Positions 26,597 to 33,851 of a stretch of DNA of 47,701 nt are shown one piece after another. The notes under the pieces were generated by a model. It saw only the letters and a list, made by a program, of their open reading frames with translations. It did no database searches and had not been told where the DNA came from. Origin of the DNA: a virus; the IMG/VR virus record IMGVR_UViG_3300027749_000173, positions 1 through 47,701 of that record, one strand, 5' to 3'. A program made the position numbers and the translations under genes. Numbering within the stretch: position 1 is the stretch's first letter; each line of letters begins with the position of its first letter.

Positions 26597-28391
26597 ATCC
26601 CGCCTCACAGTTTAAAGGTAACTCTTGTGCCCACTTGGGGCGTAGCCGCATACATAACTCTACGTATTCCACAGCAGTCGCAACTTCCTGCTCCGGGACA
26701 ATCAGTGCAATCGCATCATGCACTGTCATTACTACTTTATATTTCTTAGCAACCATGAGCATTTGCTCACCGATGATGATTCGGGCTAGTGCTTGGCAGA
26801 CGTTCTCGATTAACTTACCGCCATAGATTCGGTTGGGTATAACTGCTTTGCCCTTCTTGGTGTCGTATACAAGTTCGGCCTTCTCGCTGTCCTCAGCCTG
26901 ATACATACGTAAGTTGGGGTATCGAATATATAACTCGTTGGGTAGGTATACGCCTTGCTTGCCGTGAATCTGCAAAACACCGCCCCGACCTAGCTGAGTC
27001 ATTTGCCCTTGGAGTATGGCTTTGAGCGCATAGCCCGCATCTTTCCATAGTTGAGTAATTTTCGGATATGTATTTCGGTACGTATTGATAATTCGCTGTG
27101 CTTCTTCAGCCTCAACCGTAACACCAAAATTTTTAAGTTGCGCTTGAAACTTTGTCGCCCCCATGCCGTAGCCCGCTCCAAGAATCGTCGTTTTACCGAC
27201 AAAGCGCTCGTCCTTTGTAATCTCTTCGATTCTCTTGCCATAAATAGCCGATGCCATGATTTTGTATACGTCTTCGCCATCTTCAAATGCCTTTACTAAG
27301 TCGTCTTGCCCCGCTAACCATGCGAGTGTGCGGGCTTCAATCTGTGATGAATCTGAGTCAATCATCATGTAGCCTTGTGGGGCTCTGATCGCCCTCTTGA
27401 GCATTGACCCCCTCGGCAGGTTTTGTAGGTTTAGTTTGTCGTCTCCGCCCCATCGTCCAGTATGTGCCGCGTAATATCTAAGCGGGACGGGCATTGTGCC
27501 TCTGTCAGCAATACCAATGAATCGTTCTGTCCGTGTCTCTTCAATCGTAGACTTCATGCCTAGCCTTGCGGTAGCTAATGTTTGTACAACTGGGTTCACA
27601 TGGTCAAGTAACTCTTTGAACCCCTCGTCCGTCTTAGCGAAGGCATAGGTTTCTTTGCCAGTAGTAGGGCTCTTTTTCATCGGGGGCACAACGCCATTCG
27701 CAAAAAGTAACTGGGCAAACTTTGGGTTGCTCATCAAGTCATCTTTATCGTAATGGGCAAGCAACTTAATCTTTGTGGACTGAATCAGGAGTAGGTGCTC
27801 GTCAAGCAAGTCCCCATCCAACTCGAGCGTAGGTTCAGTGAACATACGGATGGTTAGGTCAATTAAACGTAACTCCGCTGCGGGGAAGTCGTTACTCATA
27901 AGCAAGAATATGGAGTAGGTCAGCTTAACGTCGTTCTTGCAATACTCCCCATAAGTGGCTAGATGCGTAGGAGTAAAGTCCTCACGGCGCAGGCCCTTGG
28001 CATCCTCTACCTCTGTGCCCTTTATGCCAACATCGTAGTGCGTAGCTAATACTTTGAGGCTACCGCCCACCTCAGTACCGTGCAATGCACGCCCCATCGA
28101 GAGAGTGTCAAGCCAACCCTTGGGTTTGATGCCGTAGACCCAGTTCAAAATTGCCCCATCAAACATTGCGTTGTGGGCTAGGGCAAGAGAATTGTCCCAA
28201 TCAAATTGGTCTAGGAACTGGTGCATGTCCTCACGGCTTCCGCTAAACCATGCTGGTTCACCATCGTTTACTTGTATTGAAACACCGATAACTTCAAAAC
28301 GCTGATCCCGCACATACTCCTCAGTGGTCTGCTTGGCGAAACCTAGGTCGGCAGAGTAGTAGGTTTCAAAGTCGATTGTGAGGATGTTCAT
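26571..28391 (-). CDS. polA: Family A DNA polymerase with DEDDy 3'-5' exonuclease
   Basis: The 606-residue replicative polymerase. The exonuclease domain has Asp7 and Glu9 (IDFETY), Asp78 (HNAMFDGA) and the Y150xxxD154 motif (YCKND), so proofreading is intact. There is no 5'-3' exonuclease domain, as in T7 polymerase. Polymerase motif A is 'DSSQIEAR' (Asp347). The O helix gives Arg396, Lys400, Leu404 and Tyr408, so the residue equivalent to E. coli Phe762 is leucine. Motif C is 'MTVHDA' (His558, Asp559). It follows VRR-NUC with a 4-nt overlap. Confidence 0.95.
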   Translation of the reverse strand: MNILTIDFETYYSADLGFAKQTTEEYVRDQRFEVIGVSIQVNDGEPAWFSGSREDMHQFLDQFDWDNSLALAHNAMFDGAILNWVYGIKPKGWLDTLSMGRALHGTEVGGSLKVLATHYDVGIKGTEVEDAKGLRREDFTPTHLATYGEYCKNDVKLTYSIFLLMSNDFPAAELRLIDLTIRMFTEPTLELDGDLLDEHLLLIQSTKIKLLAHYDKDDLMSNPKFAQLLFANGVVPPMKKSPTTGKETYAFAKTDEGFKELLDHVNPVVQTLATARLGMKSTIEETRTERFIGIADRGTMPVPLRYYAAHTGRWGGDDKLNLQNLPRGSMLKRAIRAPQGYMMIDSDSSQIEARTLAWLAGQDDLVKAFEDGEDVYKIMASAIYGKRIEEITKDERFVGKTTILGAGYGMGATKFQAQLKNFGVTVEAEEAQRIINTYRNTYPKITQLWKDAGYALKAILQGQMTQLGRGGVLQIHGKQGVYLPNELYIRYPNLRMYQAEDSEKAELVYDTKKGKAVIPNRIYGGKLIENVCQALARIIIGEQMLMVAKKYKVVMTVHDAIALIVPEQEVATAVEYVELCMRLRPKWAQELPLNCEAGYGKSYGEC

Positions 28392-28750
28392 TTGTATCTG
28401 CCGTCCTTGCCTATTGGGGGTTGTATTTGTTGTGGGTCGTATTCGGACTCTTCCCCCATGTTTGCTAATATCGCTTCCAGAATCTTGTTCTCTAAGGATT
28501 CTTCGTTAATCACAAGCGTCCAACCGCCAGCTTTGTCGATTTCTCGTAGGTTCTTTTCTTGTAGCGCAGTAGGAACACCCCTACCCGCCTTGGCTTCAAC
28601 GCCTAAGAAATATCCGTTGTGACACACAAGGAAGTCGGGCACACCGCTATTGCCTAACCCTGTGCCAATCGGCATAGCGTAGTAAGCCCCGTGTGCTTTA
28701 AGGATTGCTTTGATTTTGGCCTTGACCTTGGCCTCAGGAGTTTGTGCCAT
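28388..28750 (-). CDS. VRR-NUC domain nuclease
   Basis: A 120-residue stand-alone VRR-NUC (PF08774) endonuclease of the PD-(D/E)XK fold. Visible active-site residues are Asp39 (GVPDFL), Glu52 and Lys54 (VEAKAG) and Gln64. Related phage proteins act as structure-specific nucleases, for example on Holliday or flap structures. It is the first gene of the polymerase operon, with GAGGG 5 nt before the start, about 23 nt downstream of the start point predicted for the promoter at 28780-28808. Confidence 0.9.
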   Translation of the reverse strand: MAQTPEAKVKAKIKAILKAHGAYYAMPIGTGLGNSGVPDFLVCHNGYFLGVEAKAGRGVPTALQEKNLREIDKAGGWTLVINEESLENKILEAILANMGEESEYDPQQIQPPIGKDGRYK

Positions 28751-28779
28751 CTAACCCTCGAATTTGTTTTCAAGCGGTC

Positions 28780-28808
28780 AGTCTAACACAGTGATTTGAC
28801 TTTGTCAA
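28780..28808 (-). promoter_or_regulatory. Sigma70-type promoter for the polymerase operon
   Basis: On the minus strand TTGACA (28808-28803), 17-nt spacer, TAGACT (28785-28780). The -35 box is again part of an inverted repeat, TTGACAAAGTCAA, like that of the 22.3 kb promoter. It begins 12 nt after the T run of the preceding terminator, so the two operons are separated very cleanly. Confidence 0.7.
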
Positions 28809-28819
28809 CTACGGACAAT

Positions 28820-28983
28820 AAAAAAGCCACCGATAGGTAGCTAGGATATACCCTAACAATGTTAGGGGGGTTGGGGGGTTGATAGATTACGTGCCCCCCG
28901 TCACGCTAAAGGTTCAAGCAGAGTGAAATCTCAAGGGGGACTCTGCTTGAGAAAGACACCGTCACATCTATCGGCTAGGTCAT
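28820..28983 (-). ncRNA. Structured RNA / long terminator candidate
   Basis: Read on the minus strand. Outer arms AGCCGATAG and CTATCGG(T)GGCT (28968-28974 with 28830-28836 as core) pair over about 145 nt and are followed by six T (28825-28820). Inside are an 11-bp hairpin (28950-28940 with 28924-28914, loop 15 nt); a small CGTG/CACG hairpin whose loop is G-rich (ACGGGGGG); two C6 runs downstream that could pair with that loop as a pseudoknot; and one palindrome CCCTAACATTGTTAGGG. No gene fits. It ends the upstream operon and may persist as a stable 3' RNA. The fold is by eye, not computed. Confidence 0.5.
28854..28864. repeat. Palindrome TAACAATGTTA, copy 1 (intergenic)
   Basis: Within the structured RNA region; extended by CCC/GGG to 17 bp (28851-28867). 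Confidence 0.95.
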
Positions 28984-29009
28984 CCTCCAATTTACGATAC
29001 CCCCTTAGA

Positions 29010-29489
29010 TTAGTTCAGTTTCTCAATGGCTCGGCTGAGATACCACTGTGCCTTCTTCAAGTCTTCCAACTTGTTGCCCTTGTGGTCAGCGCGTGTTATG
29101 TATTTCACAACATTGCCAAGGTGATAGCCTAATTCTTTCGCCTCAATGAAGTCGATAGTCTCTATTCCACCTGCTTTGTAATGCGGAGGATGGTTGACCA
29201 TGTCGGTGTGATGCGTAGAAACAATGTCTCTAGGTGTAGCACTCTGCATACGCTTTTTAGGTTTCGTGTGTTGATGCACTAACTCTTTCATGCGCTCGGG
29301 TGTTATCTGCGTGACTGTATCTACTGCGGTAGGTATCTTGGCATCACCCTTCATTTTGTGGACTACCTGATGCACATACTGCGGTATCAGCTTCAGTGCG
29401 TCTGCTACCTCTCGTGCTTTCGCAGTCGGGTGCTTAGCAATGTAGGCACGGATTTGTTGTGACTTGTTTGGTTTTGTGGCTGTAGCCAT
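29010..29489 (-). CDS. DUF3310 protein with N-terminal HTH-like region (159 aa)
   Basis: The C-terminal 65 residues ('VNHPPHYKAGGIETIDFIEA' then 'GNVVKYITRADHKGNKLEDL') match DUF3310 (PF11753), often labelled 'nucleotide kinase' in phage annotation although no kinase motif is present. Residues 8-50 ('IRAYIAKHPTAKAREVADAL') resemble a winged HTH of the sort used to read DNA. It is the last gene before the structured RNA region. The start has AGGAG about 8 nt upstream. Confidence 0.8.
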   Translation of the reverse strand: MATATKPNKSQQIRAYIAKHPTAKAREVADALKLIPQYVHQVVHKMKGDAKIPTAVDTVTQITPERMKELVHQHTKPKKRMQSATPRDIVSTHHTDMVNHPPHYKAGGIETIDFIEAKELGYHLGNVVKYITRADHKGNKLEDLKKAQWYLSRAIEKLN

Positions 29490-29492
29490 GTG

Positions 29493-29696
29493 TTAACTCC
29501 TGTTGGTTTGTTGTTTAACGAATTCAGTAAGAACTTCTCTCATCTTGGCTTGCTTTGTATACGCATAGTTTGTGTTGAAGTAATCCATCACATCCTTTGG
29601 TAGACGCAAGCTCGTGCAATAGAGTGCGGGCTTCTTACCAAGACCCCTACCCTTGCGTTTTGTTATTGGTTTTAACTCTTCAATTCCTGTTGTCAT
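29493..29696 (-). CDS. Ribbon-helix-helix-like DNA-binding protein (67 aa)
   Basis: After a basic N-terminal tail, residues about 26-60 read 'YCTSLRLPKDVMDYFNT' and 'KQAKMREVLTEFVKQQ': one beta strand followed by two helices, as in BrnA/MetJ/Arc-type repressors. RHH dimers bind short palindromes, and 16 copies of one palindrome lie in the same transcription region, so this is a candidate for their ligand. That pairing is inference. The start overlaps the stop of the upstream frame by 4 nt (ATGA). Confidence 0.6.
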   Translation of the reverse strand: MTTGIEELKPITKRKGRGLGKKPALYCTSLRLPKDVMDYFNTNYAYTKQAKMREVLTEFVKQQTNRS

Positions 29697-29905
29697 AGCA
29701 GTGCATCCTTAAAATCATTCTTAGTAAATTTTCGCTTTATTTTTTCTAACACTTTTGGGTCGGCTCGCTCGAATGGATTCCAGTCGTTTTTTATTATTAG
29801 CGAGATGGTTTCGTCTCTCTTCGTCGATTTCCTCTTGCGGGATAGCGACTTCTTTGGTTGTAAATCTGTGTTCGTTTGCACATTCTCTCCTTCGTATATG
29901 CCCAA
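29693..29905 (-). CDS. Doubtful overlapping frame, C-terminus 'NPFERADPKVLEKIKRKF...'
   Basis: An open frame that overlaps the NrdR-like zinc-finger gene for 185 nt in another phase. The only early start is a TTG (29905). Its end overlaps the next gene by the ATGA arrangement used throughout this operon, and its last 35 residues look protein-like. It may be a true overlapping gene, the second half of a frameshifted zinc-finger protein (a +1 shift would join them), or chance. I keep it with low confidence. Confidence 0.3.
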   Translation of the reverse strand: MGIYEGENVQTNTDLQPKKSLSRKRKSTKRDETISLIIKNDWNPFERADPKVLEKIKRKFTKNDFKDALL

Positions 29906-29966
29906 ATGTGGGCGATGTTGTTGTTTGCTTTACTAGTGTCCATGCACCGCATGTCGGGCACTTCAT
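29721..29966 (-). CDS. NrdR-like zinc-finger protein (81 aa)
   Basis: The N-terminus 'MKCPTCGAWTLVKQT', then 'RRRECANEHRFTTKEVA', closely follows the zinc ribbon of the NrdR repressor (C3, C6 and a later Cys/His) with its 'RRRxC...RFTT.E' signature. The ATP-cone domain of NrdR is absent; instead there is a basic helix. Short proteins of this type are frequent in phages and may regulate transcription or bind host factors. It overlaps the upstream gene by 4 nt. Confidence 0.75.
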   Translation of the reverse strand: MKCPTCGAWTLVKQTTTSPTFGHIRRRECANEHRFTTKEVAIPQEEIDEERRNHLANNKKRLESIRASRPKSVRKNKAKIY

Positions 29967-30409
29967 CTCCTTCTTATCCTCACTGCGCCCTTAGTCACTC
30001 CCCAATCTGTCGCTTGGTTTCTAACTGAGCGTTGCAAAGAATTCATAGCCATTCGCTTTCTGTTGGTCAAGGTTCTATTTCTCTCGTTGTTCATCTCTTT
30101 GTCAGGATTAGTGGCTTGCTCGGTTGTTGTGTATTTAGAGGTTTGCAACTTCTTCAGTAGGGCTACGTCATGCTCAGGTGCGTAGTCCCACAGTCGTCTG
30201 CTTATCTTCTCTAAATGTTGTGCAACATACGGACGCACTCGTATTTTTAGGGGGACGCCTTCTAGAGGGGTGCGCAGTAGTGGTTCTTCTCTACCAAACA
30301 CTAAACGCCCCGTAATGCTTTTAAACATTTGCAATGCGTCCAAAAAGCATCCATCATTGCGCCATGTCTTTATCAGACACGCATCCCAGTATTCTTGGTC
30401 GGTGCTCAT
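29963..30409 (-). CDS. Phage protein of unknown function (148 aa)
   Basis: The N-terminal half has a helix 'YWDACLIKTWRNDGCFLDAL' and 'PLLRTPLEG'; the C-terminal half is strongly basic ('NRKRMAMNSLQRSVRNQATD', then 'RIRRR'), compatible with DNA or RNA binding. I recognise no family. It is coupled by 4-nt overlaps to the 56-aa gene upstream and to the NrdR-like gene downstream. Confidence 0.65.
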   Translation of the reverse strand: MSTDQEYWDACLIKTWRNDGCFLDALQMFKSITGRLVFGREEPLLRTPLEGVPLKIRVRPYVAQHLEKISRRLWDYAPEHDVALLKKLQTSKYTTTEQATNPDKEMNNERNRTLTNRKRMAMNSLQRSVRNQATDWGVTKGAVRIRRR

Positions 30410-30576
30410 TCTTCCCTCGCTTTTAACATTGCGTCTGCTACCTTGTAAGCAAAATCTACAAGTTCATCAGTTGGATATCTGATGCCTGAGTTTTCTGACA
30501 ACATCCCTTGCATAGCATGAGTAGCAAAGAAATCACGCAGGGTAATCGCAGAAATCATTTCATGGTCTTTCATCAT
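30406..30576 (-). CDS. Small conserved early phage protein (56 aa)
   Basis: The 56 residues contain 'TLRDFFATHAMQGML' and 'FAYKVADAMLKARE', the two ends of a small protein I know as very frequent in phages and prophages, always without function. The TGA overlaps the ATG of the next gene (ATGA). The ribosome site GGGGAG, 6 nt before the ATG at 30576, lies inside the small membrane gene upstream. Confidence 0.8.
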   Translation of the reverse strand: MMKDHEMISAITLRDFFATHAMQGMLSENSGIRYPTDELVDFAYKVADAMLKAREE

Positions 30577-30670
30577 CACTCCCCAACATAAATATTGCTA
30601 CACCCACAATCACTACGATTGCACCACCAAGGCACATCAGCATTACCGCCCATGCAATTGTTTCTAGCAT
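30560..30670 (-). CDS. Very small membrane protein (36 aa)
   Basis: The frame starts at ATG 30670 with GGAG 6 nt upstream. About 27 of its 36 residues form one transmembrane segment (LETIAWAVMLMCLGGAIVVI and following), ending in SDDERP. It overlaps the membrane gene upstream by 7 nt and the 56-aa gene downstream by 17 nt. Two successive tiny membrane proteins in an early operon suggest an effect on the host envelope or superinfection exclusion; this is inference. Confidence 0.6.
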   Translation of the reverse strand: MLETIAWAVMLMCLGGAIVVIVGVAIFMLGSDDERP

Positions 30671-30834
30671 AGCCAACTCCATAACCCCACGGCTGTGAGA
30701 CAAACTATTACTGCTATCCCTGCTAGGGTAGGCAAATCACTCTCTGCTCTATACGGGCCCTCTACTGTTAAGTAAGAGTCCGTGCGCCTGAGTGTTCGTG
30801 AATAGATTTCTGTTGTTTGGTTGTTATCTAACAT
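30664..30834 (-). CDS. Small membrane protein (56 aa) started inside a TAACAATGTTA palindrome
   Basis: The start is placed at ATG 30834, the central ATG of the palindrome at 30829-30839, giving MLDNNQTTE...; the palindrome's TAA is the stop of the upstream gene. The frame continues upstream (to 30885) but that would lie within the 288-aa gene. The first 36 residues are polar; the last 20 (LAGIAVIVCLTAVGLWSWLC) are one membrane helix. Confidence 0.7.
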   Translation of the reverse strand: MLDNNQTTEIYSRTLRRTDSYLTVEGPYRAESDLPTLAGIAVIVCLTAVGLWSWLC

Positions 30835-30839
30835 TGTTA
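30829..30839. repeat. Palindrome, copy 2 (stop/start junction)
   Basis: The minus-strand TAA ends the 288-aa gene and the ATG begins the 56-aa membrane gene. Confidence 0.95.
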
Positions 30840-31703
30840 TGCCCCTTCTGTTAATACTACAAAGATTTCGTCGTTGATACGACACCCTATGTCCGATACA
30901 AAGTGCTCGGCTTCAACTAACTTCAACATACCTAGCTTTCCTCGCATCTCTACGGGGAGCGTATTATCATCGTAAAGTTGCACATCTTGTCCAATCTTTA
31001 CCAAGTATTTACCCTCATCCTTGATAACAAGTGCGGCTTTGTTATCACCAAACCTTTCACGGATTGATTCAATAGTCAACATGTCATCTTTGAACTTCTT
31101 GGTCTGCTCCATCTTCTTTAGCATGGGCTTCTTCTCTGCTTCAGGTAGTCCGTTTACATGCGCTAAGAACAAGTGAAAGCCACTACCCATGATGAATTCT
31201 TGCGCAGAGTTTTGCGTATCCCTCTCGGAGTAGCGATGCTCTCTACTTTTCTCGTGCGCTTGGTTGTTCATCACTTGCTTCGCCTTGTCATACGCCTTGT
31301 CGATACGCTCGTTGGGCTTGAGACGAAAGAACATCTTCTTCGCCATGAGCACCGCCTTGTCCACATCTCCTGTGCGGTATGACTCTGTGCGTTCTCTCTT
31401 ATCACTAATGCGGTCGTTGGTAAGCGATAGTTTGAAGTCACCTCGGTAATACTGTCTACCAATCTTGCCAATAGTCTCACCACTATCAATCACACTGAAC
31501 CCCACGGGCTTGTGCCCACTCAGGGTATCGGTAACGACGAACCGCCACAATGGATTCGCCATCGCTAGATTCATTACCAGTCTGCACATATCCGTAGGTG
31601 GGTCACCTATCGACTCCTGACCCAACTTCTTAGATACATCGGGATGCAACTCCACATTGCTCAATGCAAATAGATTCATACTTACTCCTAGTGATTCACT
31701 CAT
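30837..31703 (-). CDS. Phage protein of unknown function (288 aa), MoxR-operon associated
   Basis: A soluble charged protein. The first 90 residues are mixed alpha/beta ('NPLWRFVVTDTLSGHKPVGF' region), the centre (about 115-200) is helical and rich in Lys/Arg/Glu, and the end is beta-rich ('ALVIKDEGKYLVKIGQDVQL'). I recognise no family. Its place after the VWA protein and the 284-aa gene suggests that it works with the MoxR/VWA pair. AAGGA precedes the ATG at 31703. Its TAA lies in the palindrome at 30829-30839. Confidence 0.7.
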   Translation of the reverse strand: MSESLGVSMNLFALSNVELHPDVSKKLGQESIGDPPTDMCRLVMNLAMANPLWRFVVTDTLSGHKPVGFSVIDSGETIGKIGRQYYRGDFKLSLTNDRISDKRERTESYRTGDVDKAVLMAKKMFFRLKPNERIDKAYDKAKQVMNNQAHEKSREHRYSERDTQNSAQEFIMGSGFHLFLAHVNGLPEAEKKPMLKKMEQTKKFKDDMLTIESIRERFGDNKAALVIKDEGKYLVKIGQDVQLYDDNTLPVEMRGKLGMLKLVEAEHFVSDIGCRINDEIFVVLTEGA

Positions 31704-31721
31704 ATCATTTCCTTTGTTTAA

Positions 31722-32576
31722 TTACCAATCGAACTTACCTAAGATAGCATCTACCTTAGACTTCAATGCGCTCCGTGAGTCTGCATCTTCTTTGATACTC
31801 TCTATGTCTGCCCCTAACATTGTTAGTTCTAGTTGGCGTCGTGCTTCCTCTAACTTCGGGTCGTTGGTCACATTCAGTTTAGTTAGCAGTCCACACAACT
31901 CTATGGGGTTAGAGATAAGTGTGTCGTGGTAACGCTTCTTGGAATCATCACCCTCAATATCAGTCAACTTCTCCGACATTCCTACTAGCGTCTTATGCAG
32001 ACGCTCCCACGGCTCACGCATAGCCTCGGCTAACCTGTCGCTGTATTGTTTCTCGTAGTCGTTCTTCATCTCCACTAAGTCATGCGCAGGTATATCTAAG
32101 CGGAAGTCACCAGACTCAGGTATTGGTTTAACTGCTCGTCTAAACCCGAACTTCAATCGCACCTCTTCAATCTCGGGATAGTCCTCTGCCTTATACATAC
32201 TGCCTAGGTTGTTAGGTGCATCTGCAACAAGACGCGGATACTCAACAAAGAAGTTGGTGCACATCATGTTGAATGTCTGCTCGAACCCATTCATGGTCTG
32301 TTTGTATTCCATGAACAACTTGGTCGGTAACATACGCTCACCCTTGTCTGCCCAAGGCAATGTATGCTTGTTGTGATACAGACGAACACGCGCGGCGAAG
32401 TCTGATATGTCTTTGCGTAGGCTAGTCCCCGCAAATAGATTCTTCTTGGTCTGACTCGCACCTCTGACTGCTGACGCATCTGTATTGACCTTATCAGTTA
32501 CCTCTCGGTCTAACTTAGACGCAGGCCATACGCTGATATTCAATTCCACTAATAACGCTGATGAACTAATACTCAT
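31722..32576 (-). CDS. Phage protein of unknown function (284 aa), MoxR-operon associated
   Basis: The start is placed at ATG 32576 (MSISSSALLVELN...), with AAGGAG 6 nt upstream; the longer frame to 32660 would invade the VWA gene. The protein is mostly helical with conserved-looking blocks 'GTSLRKDISDFAARVRLYHN' and 'EPWERLHKTLVGMSEKLTD'. A TAACAATGTTA palindrome is embedded in the coding sequence at 31815-31825 (read as L-T-M-L). It is coupled to a 9-residue leader peptide. The family is not recognised; association with the MoxR/VWA genes is by position. Confidence 0.75.
   Translation of the reverse strand: MSISSSALLVELNISVWPASKLDREVTDKVNTDASAVRGASQTKKNLFAGTSLRKDISDFAARVRLYHNKHTLPWADKGERMLPTKLFMEYKQTMNGFEQTFNMMCTNFFVEYPRLVADAPNNLGSMYKAEDYPEIEEVRLKFGFRRAVKPIPESGDFRLDIPAHDLVEMKNDYEKQYSDRLAEAMREPWERLHKTLVGMSEKLTDIEGDDSKKRYHDTLISNPIELCGLLTKLNVTNDPKLEEARRQLELTMLGADIESIKEDADSRSALKSKVDAILGKFDW
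31815..31825. repeat. Palindrome, copy 3 (inside 31722-32576)
   Basis: Read in frame as cta-aca-atg-tta; kept in full inside the gene. Confidence 0.95.
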
Positions 32577-32602
32577 TTGATTTCTCCTTTGTTGCCTAAC
32601 AT
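32573..32602 (-). CDS. Nine-residue leader peptide MLGNKGEIK
   Basis: It begins at the ATG inside the palindrome 32597-32607, directly after the VWA stop codon. It contains the ribosome site of the next gene (AAAGGAG reads as N-K-G-E) and its TGA overlaps that gene's ATG (ATGA). It looks like a translational relay that keeps ribosomes moving from the VWA gene to the 284-aa gene. The peptide itself need not have a function. Confidence 0.4.
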   Translation of the reverse strand: MLGNKGEIK

Positions 32603-32607
32603 TGTTA
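32597..32607. repeat. Palindrome, copy 4 (stop/leader start)
   Basis: The TAA ends the VWA gene; the ATG begins the nine-codon leader. Confidence 0.95.
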
Positions 32608-33837
32608 GTTGCTGTCGATATGAATAGTTTTGCCGTTGTCGGCATCACCGTCATACCCACCCACGATGCACCACATTACAGGTGCAGTCCACTCACTACC
32701 CCAGTCACCACCTACATAACCATCGGTCAAGACAATCACGCACTCGGGCTGGATGTTCTTCTCTTTCAGATACGCTGATACACAAGACGGGCTCGTGCCA
32801 CCACCACCCTTGGGCTTGGTAGAGTTAGGAATATCAGACGCGGTAGAACCTGAGTAAGTCTCATGCCCCGCTACCTCGCTATCCCAATACAACAAGTCCA
32901 CGCACTCAGGGTTTACCTCTTCTGCGATACCCTTAACCTCGGATAAGAACTCTGTCAACTCATCACCACCAATCGAACCTGATGTGTCGATAGCAATAAC
33001 CAAGTGACCTACCTTCTCACCTATCAGCGTAGGCATGTAGACACCAGTAGATAAGAATCTACGATTGACCTTGCGCCATGATGACTTGTCCTTTGCATTG
33101 CATGTTGACTTAACAAAGTCACGCAATACCTCACGCCAATTCACCTTGGGTTCAAGCAGTCCTTCCAACTCACGGTCTAGTCCACCACCACCAGTTCCCG
33201 CAATTTTGTTGCGTGCCATGATGCCTTGACGAATCGCTTGGTCAATCTCACGGGCTAGGTCTTTCTGTTCTTCGGCAGTCATCTCCTTCGCACCATCCCA
33301 ATCGTGGTCATCGAACTCAGGGTCACCATCGCTAGGGTTACCCGCACCACCGCTACCACCAGAACCACCTTGACCTTTCTCCTTGATTAGTATGTCGAAC
33401 ACTTCCTTGGCGTTCATTCCACGGAATCGCTCATCAACTAAGCCCATTGGTTTGCCACCTAGTTTGTGTCCTTGTGGGTAGCGTGGCATGGCTATGACTG
33501 TCTCGTTAGGGTCTAGGTCTTTCAACTGGATGTTGATTACATAGTCACATGCACTGTTCGCTATCCTGTGGTCAATGTCGTGCAACTTGCGCCATGTAGT
33601 CAAGTGTCGATACATCTTGTGATAGTTCTCATGCGCCACCACAAAGTTCAACTCTTGGTCACGCAGTTCTTTGACGAACTTGCGACCATACGATTCATCT
33701 CTACCATTGGTGCACGCAGTAGGGATGTTGTCCACTACCTTGGTCTTACCAACCATCAAGATACCCGATAGCAATGCGAACTTGGGGTTACGCATCAAGC
33801 TAATCTTGGATTTCTGAACTCTTCTTTCCTCTAACAT
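32605..33837 (-). CDS. VWA-domain protein with HENYH zincin-like motif (MoxR partner)
   Basis: 410 residues resembling DUF2201/VWA-like proteins. The N-terminal part has a protease-like 'VVAHENYHKMYRH' (His69-Glu70 ... His73), a Gly/Ser-rich acidic linker at about 155-180, and the C-terminal von Willebrand A domain carries the MIDAS motif 'DTSGSIG' (284-290) and a later 'LTDG'. MoxR ATPases work with such VWA proteins to assemble or remodel protein complexes, and the MoxR gene is two genes upstream. The start codon is the ATG in the palindrome 33832-33842, with AAGGAG just before it. Confidence 0.85.
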   Translation of the reverse strand: MLEERRVQKSKISLMRNPKFALLSGILMVGKTKVVDNIPTACTNGRDESYGRKFVKELRDQELNFVVAHENYHKMYRHLTTWRKLHDIDHRIANSACDYVINIQLKDLDPNETVIAMPRYPQGHKLGGKPMGLVDERFRGMNAKEVFDILIKEKGQGGSGGSGGAGNPSDGDPEFDDHDWDGAKEMTAEEQKDLAREIDQAIRQGIMARNKIAGTGGGGLDRELEGLLEPKVNWREVLRDFVKSTCNAKDKSSWRKVNRRFLSTGVYMPTLIGEKVGHLVIAIDTSGSIGGDELTEFLSEVKGIAEEVNPECVDLLYWDSEVAGHETYSGSTASDIPNSTKPKGGGGTSPSCVSAYLKEKNIQPECVIVLTDGYVGGDWGSEWTAPVMWCIVGGYDGDADNGKTIHIDSN

Positions 33838-33842
33838 TGTTA
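33832..33842. repeat. Palindrome, copy 5 (start of VWA gene)
   Basis: Contains the VWA start codon, with AAGGAG directly before it. Here the TAA is not a gene stop. Confidence 0.95.
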
Positions 33843-33851
33843 TGCTCCTTC

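Noticed and set aside
28867-28881. G-rich tract (two G6 runs) as a G-quadruplex
   Set aside because: Only two G6 runs are adjacent on the plus strand, and the C-rich complement on the transcribed strand has a better explanation as pseudoknot pairing in the RNA candidate.
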